Below, in pieces: positions 50,001 to 62,000 of a stretch of 64,000 nucleotides of DNA. This stretch comes from Amphiura filiformis (Eukaryota > Echinodermata > Ophiuroidea > Amphilepidida > Amphiuridae). The notes below the pieces were generated by a model. That model had not been told where the DNA came from and searched no databases. It worked only from the letters and a program-made list of their open reading frames with translations. Position numbers and translations under genes: made by a program. Location: assembly GCF_039555335.1 (NCBI RefSeq), contig NC_092644.1:43076667-43140666 (forward strand). The letters are read 5' to 3'. Position 1 is the stretch's first letter. Every line of letters starts with the position of its first letter.

Positions 50001-53000
50001 AAAAGTGTCCGCACTATCGATTGATTACGTAACTGTTATGAATAATGTATTAGGTTTTCAATGCAATCGCCTCGACCCATCAATACATATTATCTGTATT
50101 TATCAAAGTACTTGGAATAGCAATCTGGTGAGTTCACTGAACTACGCCCTAATACTGATGGAGTTTTAATGGCGTTTAATGGCGCTAATCCTCTCCATAC
50201 ACAGATGAACAAATACAATAGGAGAAGGTCAACACATATGACCTCCTATATGACATGTTATATGAGATGTACAACAACCTGAATATCATAAAGATCAGTG
50301 TTCGTTTGTGCATATGAACTGCATATTTACAATACTAAATATTAGTCGTTATATATTATGCCAAATATTGGTATTATGACAACACGGTATATGCATTGTA
50401 TATAAAACAACTAATAGATCCTGCTATCATGGCGTCAGGTCATTGGTTCATCATATCCCGTATGTTTCTTAAAATTCATTCATATTTGAGACAAATTTCT
50501 GTGCCCATTTTATAGGCGTACAGGTGGATCCGGTTTTTTGGTCATTTTCATTTCTTTTGATGAAAGAATTAAGGTTTTCCACTGCACGGAGGCCACTATG
50601 TGATACTAATTTAATGCTATTTGTAAATGAATGCGGATTCCCGGTTGTTGTTTTTCCACAGTGTGACAACTGTCCACCCATCCAGACAACATCATAACAT
50701 AATAAAACGTCTGTATTTGTACGATGAGTAAATATTAAACTGAACTTTGCCTTGGAACATTGTGTAAGACGGTGTAAGATTTTGTGGGCGCCCTCAACAT
50801 TATTATCCTCTTTGAATCCGTAAATGACATGGCATAGACTGTGTGAATTCTATGAAGACTACTTATACATAGGGTCATATCCATGGACACAAGTAACGAT
50901 AATTGACAACACGATACGCGACTGTATTTAGGGGCTAACCACTAATAATTAATAATGCCGGGTAGGGCCTACTCCTGGGCGACTCGTGTGGGCAAGGACG
51001 CTTAGGACGGTGACCAAATGAGTCCCAAATTTCACCGGGGGTGGGGGGCACTCAAGTATGATAGTGTAGGCCTAAACGCATGACTTTTTTAAACACCCCC
51101 TAAAACGAGTTTTACCCTACCAGCAAATTTAGGATCAATAGGCCTAAGCTAACTTAATACACTAAAGGAAGTTTTGGATGAGAAAACGGACATTTTGATG
51201 AGAAACGGCCAAAATGGTGAGAATTTAAATTTTCTCATTCTTTTGGATGAGAAACTTCCTGGTGTGTGTGTCAATCATTATTGTCTTATTAAAACTGGTG
51301 AAAATTGGTAATCCCCGCTGAGCTCAAAATAAACATTATTATTTTGTCATCCAAAAGAAGAATGAGAAAATTAAATTCTCATCAGTGGCCGTTTCTCACC
51401 GATCGCATCATGTGTCCGCATGTGATCAGATCGATGTCATGTTGACGGCAAAATCCGGGACTTTGGTTGACCTGTGCTAGACTCCAGCACATGTTAATGA
51501 CGCAAAGACAGTTGTGGTAACACCATGGTCGCAGACATGCAAAAAAGCTCAAAAACAGATAGTAATGAAACCAGTTTTATTTTCCTTGCTCTAGCGAATT
51601 CAAAGAGAAGGTGTTTCTAGTACAATACAGCGTCGGACTCTAGCTGAGAGCGTAGCCTAAGTCCAAACGGACTCCAAGAAGGGCTCTCCATACACAAATG
51701 AACAAACACAAAGGAAGGTAGTCTCCTCCGTGACCAGCTTGATTTCGATGGAGCGAAAACAAATTGGCTGCAGAGGAGACGGGTAATTTTGCCATGCAAA
51801 TGAGGTGAGTGTCAGCCCCCTGGTACCATGCGAGTTGCTGGTTTACAAATTATCCTCAGTTGAGCAAGCATGAATAATACGTTGATCAATAGACCAGAGA
51901 GTAGATATTCTTGAGATGGCACTCTATTCACGTGGTTTCTTTTCCAACGCTAAAAGAGCACGAATTTTGATGGTTTGCCAATGAAAAGTGTCCGCACTAT
52001 CGATTGATTACGTAACTGTTATGAATAATTATTAGGTTTTTCAATGCAATCGCCTCGACCCATTAACAGGGCTACGACACTCAGCTCATTTGCATGGCAA
52101 AATTACCCGTCTCCTCCGCAGCCAATTGGTTTCGCTCCATCGAAAACAAGCTGGCCACGGAGGAGACTACCCTCCTTTGTGTTTGTTCATTTGTGTATGG
52201 AGAGCCATTATTGGAGTCTATAATGACTTAGGCTACGCTCTCAGCTAGAGTCCGACGCTGCATTGTACTAGAAATACCTTTTCTGTGAAATCGTTATCGA
52301 GCCAACCGGGAACACGTATTCGTTTTGAAAATATAGCATTAAAATTAGTATCACCCCTGTGGCCCCCGTGAAGTGGAAAACCTTAATTCTTTTATTAAAA
52401 AGAAATGAAAATTAAAAACAACACGGATCTACCTGTGCACCTATAAAATAGGCACAGCAATTTGTCTCAAATATGAGTGAATTTTAAGAAACATACGGGA
52501 TATGATGAACATTGACCTGACGCCATGATAGCAGGATATATTAGTCGTTTTATATACAATGTATATACCGTATTGTCATAATACCAATATTTGTCATAAT
52601 ATATAATGAGTAATATTTAGCAACGTAAACGTGCAGTTCATATGCACAAACGAATACTGATCTTTATGATATTCAGGTTTTGTACATCACATATAACATG
52701 TCACATAGGAGGTCATACGTGTTGACCTTCATCTATTGTATTTGTTCATCTGTGTATGGAGAGGATTAGCGCCATTAAAACTCCATCAGTATTAGGGCGT
52801 AGTTCAGTGAACTCACCGGATTGCTATTCCAATTACTTTGATAATACAGATAATATGTATTAATGGGTCGAGGCGATTGCATTGAAAAACCTAATAAATT
52901 ATTCATAACAGTTACGTAATCAATCGATAGTGCGGACACTTTTCATTTGCAAACCACCAAAATTCGTGATCTTTTAGCGTTGGAAAAGAAACCACGTGAA

Positions 53001-56000
53001 TAGAGTGCCCTCTCAAGAATATCAACTCTCTGCCATTAATATACCGTGTGCAATAAGTTCGTTCCGCCCCTACCCAAAAGCATTTATAAGATGTTTAAAA
53101 TGAAACCAGGAATAATAGACAAAGGGATAGGCATCCTAGTATGCTGCCCTCTTTCGAAATATGTATCCTAGGTCTCACAATAGGCGGATTTGCGGCCATT
53201 TTGTCTTCAACATGATTTTATTCACATGTCCTTATATTTTAGTACACAAATATACAAGTTAACAGGTTTACAATTTTAAAATTATATTTTGAGTATACAA
53301 TATATTCTGTAGTAAATAGATCAAATGACAATGATTGTTCAGGTATTATATGCTTGATAGAATTAAACTGTTTGACCAGCTAGTATTCTCCTCCGCCGTC
53401 AGTGTGATTCCAGTCACTCCACGTACCGTGTTGCGAAGGTGGAGGAGTCTAAAGCTGTATTGACGAACACGCATGCGTTAAAAATATGTAGTCTAAGTCG
53501 AACAATAGCGTGACGTAGCTTCCGGCATTGTTCCTATGCACTTTCACCCTCCTGATGAAACTCACACAATGCATTTAAAGGCTACTTGTTATTTGTTATG
53601 TTGTTACATGAGTAGAGATGTTTGACAAATTTATTTGAAATCATAGGATCCTTGGTGGTCAATCACCATGATACCTCCAAACCACGCTTGCCACAGAAAT
53701 AATGTCAACTAATGGCACAAGAAGTTCCTAATTCTTATCTAGGCTTTGCCATACACTCTGGACTCTATCTGTAAGTGGTATTATGATTTTGCAATAAGGA
53801 GTTTCAAAAAAACTTTCTTTTAGACTAGACCACAACATTTCTCTATTGGGTCAAGACCTTCTTCTTCCATTCTCTTGCAATCTCTCTCTCCTTGAACAAG
53901 CCATTGTTGGTTTTTTTGGACGCCATCTTTAAATTCTCTGAGGTTTGGGGTTCTTTAAATTCCTCAAGACACACGTCTGTCCGCACTAGAAGAAAATTAA
54001 AATGGCTGGATAATTTCTACAGTGTGTATGCCTTAAGAACATTCATAGCAAGTAATCCTGAGGGCAAAAGCTGATGGTGCTCTAACTATAGTGATAATAT
54101 GCTCAGAGCAAACCGGACATAAGGGCGGAACGAACTTTTTGCACACCGTATACATATTATCTGTATTATCAAAGTACTTGGAATAGCAATCCGGTGAGTT
54201 CACTGAACTACGCCCTAATACTGATGGAGTTTTAATGGCGTTTAATGGCGCTAATCCTCTCCATACACAGATGAACAAATACAATAGATGAAGGTCAACA
54301 CGTATGACCTCCTATGTGACATGTTATATGTGATGTACAAAAACCTGAATATCATAAAGATCAGTATTCGTTTGTGCATATGAACTGCACATTTACGTTG
54401 CAAAATATTACTCATTATATATAATGACAAATATTGGTATTATGACAATACGGTATATACATTGTATATAAAACGACTAATATATCCTACTGTCATGGCG
54501 TCAGGTCAATGTTCATCATACCCCGTATGTTTCTTAAAATTCATTCATATTTGAGACAAATTGCTGTGCCAATTTTATCGGGTGCACAGGTAGATCCGTG
54601 TTTTTTTAAATTTTCATTTCCTTTTAATGAAAGAATTAAGGTTTTCCACTGCACGGGGGCCACTCCAAGGGTGATACTAATTTTAATGCTATATTTTCAA
54701 AACGAATACGTGCTCCCGGTTGGCTCTATAGCGATTTCACAGAAAAGGTATTTCTAGTGCAATGCAGCGTCGGACTCTAGCTGAGAGCGTAGCCTAAGTC
54801 ATTCCGGACTCCAAAAGGGCTCTCCATACACAAATGAACAAACACAAAGGAGGTAGTCTCCTCAGATTAGCTTGATTTCGATGGAGCGGAACCAAATTGG
54901 CTGCGGAGGAGACGGGTCATTTGGATATGCAAATTAGGTAGTGTCGCTGCCCTGAATAGACCCTAGTACGAATCCAAGTACAGTGCCAGGGCAGCGACAC
55001 TACCTCATTTGCATATCCAAATGACCCGTCTCCTCCGCAGCCAATTTGGTTCCGCTCCATCGAAATCAAGCTGGTCACGGAGGGGAGATAGCGGAAGAGC
55101 TTGCTACGGTTTATAGGATAGATGACGAGGACATTTTCAATTTGCATGACGTGGTGTCGCTTTTCACAAATACCCCCATTAATATTAGACTTTGGAGATA
55201 GTGAGAGAGTATTTGGATAGGGGCGCCACCTTAAAACAAAGAACCCTTCTTGACACCAAAGAAAATAATCGAGTTTGTTCTAACAACAACATACTTTTCA
55301 TTAAGGGGCGAAATTGACATTTTTCCCTCTATCCCACAATGCACTATTCCAGGGGGGTATGACGTAGTTCATCAACCTCATAGATCGTGTGCATCCGATG
55401 GTCTTTACCAGGCCTTTGCAATTATTTTGTCTTAATATGGGCATACTGATTCCATATATGCGGATTATCGTAAAGGCCATCGATGTTTCTAATTATGCAA
55501 TTATTGAATACACGAGTGATGCAGTTACGGAGCGATGCAGAACATCTGTGTAAGAGATTTTGTTTTCGTTTTATTTTCAACTTCGAAAAAAAGTGAAACG
55601 GACGCCGGTAAAATATCACTGCGTGTCCCGTAATCAGTTTTTCACCATTAGGTCTATAAAATGTATACAAAGTTAGGTTTCAATAACAGGAAACTTTTTT
55701 TGGCGACGACACCATGTCCATAAGGCATACAAATGTTGTTTTTGCCCCGAAAGGTATTAGTGATCGCGCGCCATTATCGTGATGATCGGGGATTCCTTTT
55801 TTGTGATGAAGGCACCAGCCGAAATGTCCGTATTCCAGAATGTAATGAACATAACTCTGTACTCCCCCGGGGAGATGATGTATTTTGCGACACTCATACC
55901 CCCCTGGAATAGTGCATGATGGGAAAGAGGGAAAAAGGTCTATATACAAACAGAATTTCGGAGCAGCTATGGGCAGCCCTTGTAGCGCCATTATCGCGAA

Positions 56001-59000
56001 TATCTTCATGGAATGGCGGGAACAACAAGTGATCGCGAACGCGCCCATTGCATGTCGACCCAAGCTATGGAAAAGACGTTGACGATATATTGGCGATAAT
56101 ACCCGAGGGCACCACTCAACAATACGGACCCTACCAATAACATCAAATTCACCTTCGAGAAAGACGCGGAAGGCAAATTGCGCTTCCTTGATACGCTGTT
56201 GACAAGGAAAGAGGCCAAGCTAACAGTTTACAGGAAAAAGACACACACCGATCAATATTTGAACTTTGGATCACAACACCCCCGACACCAAAAATTAGGG
56301 GTAGTTAGAACACTTTTAGATAGAAAGGACGCAATTGTTACAGAAGAAGAAGACAAACAACAAGAGGAAGCGGATCTCTTAACCAATGTGGGTACCCCAA
56401 CTGGACAATCGACGAAGTTAAACAGCAAATGATAGACAAGACCAAAGAGAAAAAGAAACAAAAGGATAAGAACGCGGAAAAGAGCAACGGCATGGTAGTA
56501 ATCTCATATGTGCAAGGTGTGTCGGAAAGGTTGCAGCGAGTTTTCAAAAAACACAACATCCAAATAGCCATGAAGCCGCATAATACACTGAAAAACAACC
56601 TTGTGCACCCAAAGGACAAAAGAGAGAACACAAAAACGTGTGACTGCGTATATGAAATACCGTGTATGAATTGTAACATGTCATTATAACACGACTTATT
56701 CCTTACATTTCATGATAAAAAGGTTTTTTTTAAAATATCCTTGCCATTTGTTTGATTTGTTTTTCTGATGTTGTGTCCAGGAAATATCCCTGGTTGTGTC
56801 TAACCCTTTTAAAGATGAAAACAAGATTTAAGATAAATAACGCCCTCATTGTTCACCTTTACTTAAAAATGACTAGATAACCGTGTTGGGCATACCGTGC
56901 TAATATATGTTGCTGTTACTCCGTTCCCATGTCAAATGAAAGAATTGTCAAGAAACAGTAGCTTTAAGGTAGTATACACCCCTTGATAAATTTGTCACTA
57001 TTTTTGCATTTTTCTCAAAATAATAATAACACACTGGTCACAAAAGTTATGTATATTATATAGAGGCAAGGAATCCAGTTACTACACTGGAATTTCAGTG
57101 ACTCAAGACAAGCGGTACGTTATTTATGATAAGAAAAGAGGTACCGCTAGAATGTACCTCATGTCTTAACATATATTTATTTATTTATTTATTTATTTGA
57201 ACCACTTGTCTTGAATCACTGAAATTTCAGTGAAGTAATTGGATTCCTTGCCCCTATAATATACATAACTTTTGTTACCAGTGTGTAGTTATTTTTTGAG
57301 AAAAATGCAAAATTAGTCCCAAATTTGCACCTTAAGGCTCCAAGTCCTAAGGAACTGTGTCCCAGAGATTGTCATGTTTGAGGAAAGCCTGTATACGTCA
57401 GTTTGAGTGTATCCCATGATCAGAAAACATCTTCCAGCTCGTCCAATTTTATCATTCTGCCATTTTGGACCACATTAGGCTTTAAATTCTCTCCTCCAAC
57501 ACATTTTAAATTGAGAAGTGAGAATCTCGGTGCCATCAAGGTACATGGAAAATGTCATGAATGTGCCTGGAAAGATGTGCATGGAAAATGTGCCTTGTAA
57601 TGTGCCTTTGCCTGGAAAAATGTGTACGGAAAATATGCCATGTAATTACTTGCACTATGAGCCATTAAATGATGTATCTCCAATGGCATAGCTCAGGTCT
57701 TATTAAGATTTTGTACGTCATTATCGACATTACATGTATTACGATTTTTGTTCTCTTTCAGATCCTTGCTCACCATTGGCTGCTGAAGCAAACAATCTTG
57801 AAAACATCGTATATGATACAGAAGTATTGGATAACGGGAAATATATGTCTGCAACCACCGCACACATCACCTGCTCAATTGGGATGACACTGGTATACGG
57901 TCGAGGTATGCCGATATGTAATGCAGGGGAGTGGGTACCAGAGATACCATTATGCCTGCGTAACGCAGCTGCTGCTAATGGAGACGTAGACGGAGCAACA
58001 GGTACCATCCTAGGTGAGGATATAGAGTGAAATTAATTCATGAAGAAAAGAATGGGTGAGGATTATCGGCAAGCGCGTACTGAAAACCGAAATGATGTCG
58101 GAAAACATTCCCACTTCCCTCCAATAAGAGGCTATAACTGGAAAATGATATAATGAAACTTTCTTATAAGCGACTTATAAAAAGATACACCATATACATG
58201 TAGAAGGTGGCCCCAAATCACCGCCTCCGGCCAATATCTAACAATCAAGTTTCAGAGGTTCAAAGCACCAAATCTCTTGTGCCCCAAAGGAACTTCATCA
58301 TATTCATATCAGCTCATATCGATAGAAATACCGGCAAAAGCCGCACAATTGACCACAATTTGCGATAGGTCTAAGTTCCTTTTGGACTGTTTCAGACCAC
58401 AATTAGGCCCAACCACCTTTTTGTCCCATTGTAGCACTAAATCGGAAAACTTGCATTTGTCTTGGTCTTGGATGGTTTTTTTTTCCGCCCTTGGAAATGT
58501 CAGCCGGTATGCCATTGCACAGGATTCGCAGATTGCGCGACCCAAAATAAATTTCTTTATTATTGTTCACACTGATTGGATGATCAACAGTGGCGGCGCC
58601 ACGGGGGGGCATGGGGGGGCAAATGCCCCCCCAGTCAGAACTCTTGCCCCCCTGTTGCGAAAAAACCCAAAATTACGAAAATTTCCACTTTTTACGGTAA
58701 TTTTGCGCAAACTTTGTTGATTTTGCCCCCTGAAATTCACTTTGCCCCCTAATGCCCCCCGAAAAAAATGTCCTGGCGCCGCCACTGATGATCAACAGAC
58801 AACAAGACGAAATGGCCCATTGGTCATCAAGCGAAATGAAAAATATAGATGTATGATTTATGCAATTTAATAATTATGCCTATTTACACTTTCGCGAAAA
58901 GCTGTCTTTTGTTCAAAACCCCGATAATACTTACTTATTTTAAATGTCTCTGTGTTTTCTCTTTCCTTTTGTATTACATAGGTTCATGTGAACTACCCAG

Positions 59001-62000
59001 TATCTGGGCAGGAACTTACTCAACCGATTACCCAGGCAACTTTGTCCGTGAAGGGACTCAAGTGTTCTACGAATGCGACGACGATTACGCTGAAGCTGTT
59101 ACAGAAACACCTGTCACTTGCTTTCAAGGAAGGTGGCATCCGGGAGACCCTGACTGTATAGAAAGTAAGTTATTCAACCAATAACCTCTTGTCTACCGGA
59201 GGTATTTTTTATAACACGTCTACTGAAGGAGTGGTTGTTGTAACCCTCTACCTGAACTCCGTACAGACCAATCATAAAATAGAGATATTGCGATTTCCAA
59301 ACGTACGTATCGAACGTACGTGGAATCGATTTATTCAAAATCACTCTCCTGTGACGTGATTTTGAAAAGATTCCACGTACGTTCAATGCTACGTTTGGAA
59401 ATCGCAATCTCTCTATTATCTTGTTGTCTTTGGTATAAATACGGGTCTCCTCTATACCCATTGATACCAAATTAAATACCAACAGTCTCCATATTATGTC
59501 ATTATGATGTCATGTCATTATATGAGTACGCCGTCAAGAATTGTACCGAAAATCCCACTTCTACATAAACTTATGAACCAAAATCGATTTTTGGTAAAAA
59601 TGTTTATAGAAACATACATGTTTGTGGCGCGGCTACATATGAAACGAATTCAATAGCCCTTAGATTAGAATGTTTTCATAAGACCAACACAGATCAGTGG
59701 CTTAGCGTCATATATGGGCACGGGAGGACGTATCCCCCAATCGATTTGATTGTGTCTTGACCCTCCCCTCCCCCCTTCAGACCCGATGCGCTCCACCCTC
59801 CATCATGAGCTATCATGGTTGGTGCCTCCAATAGGATGACCCACGCTACCGGCCCGGGCTACGCCACTGAAAATGATGCTGAAGTTGAACCACATCCTCT
59901 TGGGCAAAGGTAAGGTGGTATGTCAATATATTTCTCGCAAAAATAAGTGCCAAGGATGGGCCCACAATTTGCCCAAGTCGGTTGGCGGTTGGCTTTTTAG
60001 CGTGCAAGTAGACAAGGGTTAAAGAAATATCAGGTCGATGCAAGGTTGCGCTATTTTCAAACACGTTTCAAACTAGCCTGCACACTTTTGGACAGTGGGC
60101 GTTGTTTTAACATCTAAAATTGACTTATGGTCATCTTTCCACACTCGCCAGGTTGAACGCGCAACTCCGATAATCTTCGTTATCTTCGTTCTCCAACATG
60201 TCCAAAGAAATACAATCTTATTGCAATTTCAAATTTTTATTTTTTTGACAAATCCAATGAAATAAGTACTCGCGGTTTTAGCTTTGGCCGTCTGGGCTGA
60301 CGGCTTGATACGCGCAAGTGATCTGGCGAAACTAACCTGTTGTTGACGTTTTCCGGAATTTGACGTTCTTTGAGTAGTGGATCGTAATACGTGAACGAGA
60401 GAATTCCGATCTATATTTTTGATTGATTGCCTTGGCTCCCTTGTTGCGAATTTTGGAAGGAACCAAATTTTCTGGTGAATGTTTCCTCCCGGACACCATT
60501 CAATTATTTGATTATCGATTTTCTTGAAATTGAGCAATATGGTCGATAATGACTGATTTACGTCGTTCTGCAGTTGGTTCGTTCTAGATCAAATGATCAA
60601 AAAGGATCGTCACTTCGCAACAACAGGTTTAGTGGGAATTAAAGGCAGTTGTTCAGATCACTTGAGCGCGGTCAAGCACAGACAACCAAAGATTAAGCAG
60701 TGTGTTCATGACCTACTCATTTCATTGGATTTGTTAAAGGGGGACTCCGGCAATCATAACATTATGCCTTATATGTTAGAAAAATAATTATCAAGCACGA
60801 ATCACATTGTTTTATTTAAAACAAACTCATATTGACCATAAAACGAATAAAACAGTCGGCTCTCAACACGCGATATTCAAAATTCCCGCGCCGAAATTGT
60901 CCAAGTGTAATGACGTAATGGTTATTTGTGTTCAATTGTCGTCAGCCTTCATTGTATTACTGGGACGTCATTGCACTCGGCGCCCGGGAATTTTGAATAT
61001 CGCGTGTTGAGAAACGGAGGTTTTTATTCGTTTTTATGGTCACTATGAGTTTGTTTTAAATAAAACCATGTGATTCGTGCTTGATAATTATTTTTCTAAC
61101 ATATAAGGAATAATGTTGTGATTGCCGGAGACTTCCTTTAAGCTCAAGTAATGTTTGAAATATCAAATCCCCAATCCTACAAATGCATCTAGTGACATAT
61201 TGCCGGGTGAGCAAATGGGGGTCGAATACTAATCACCCATTGAACCGGGCCATTGAAGCATGTACAAACAGTCAACTCATGGGGTGGAAAACGGGGATTG
61301 TGATTTTGTTAAACCAGCGCGATTTCCCTTTTGTTATTCTACTGAATTTTTGGCTTCCACAGAGGGATGTGCATTACCATCAATTCCTAGTTATCTAACA
61401 ATAGAAGAAGAAATCACTGATTATCATGTGGATCATGGAACATGGCTACATTTCCATTGTATACCAGGCTATCGGATGAGCGAAGATGGTTTCTCAGAGT
61501 CTAAATGTTGGTATGGTGAATGGGAAACAGAACCTCCACTTTGTGTCCCAGGTCAGTTGTGATGTATTCATTATGTTGATCATGAGAATTCTCCTCTTTT
61601 GCATGGAGAGGAGGCATATCCTTTTTATGCGTACAATAATGTTATCTGCATAAATTACACGGTACATACGATTGTGTATCCGTATGTATCCTATCCTGTG
61701 ACCAGTCACTGTGCAAATGCTAGATAAATTAGTATATTTAAAACAGTTGGTAGAAAAACTTTGTACAGAATAACATTTTGCCATCAAATGTCCACATCCG
61801 TATTCTTCTGCTATAAGTCGTAATACCCCGATTTATAAGTCTTACCACAAACAGATCGGAAAGAAGTTCGATGAAGTCATGTAACTGTATAAACGAAAAG
61901 TCATTTCGTTAGGAAGCTGTCCCCCCTTGAAAGTGTTAGTGTTCAAAATTCCAACCTGAAAGCTAGGTCGACTTTGACCATAGATAGTGTCTCCTTCAGT

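Noticed and set aside
55680-56063. 127-residue minus-strand frame
   Set aside because: It spans the TIR element and the antisense of the Penelope-like RT, so it is a shadow of both.
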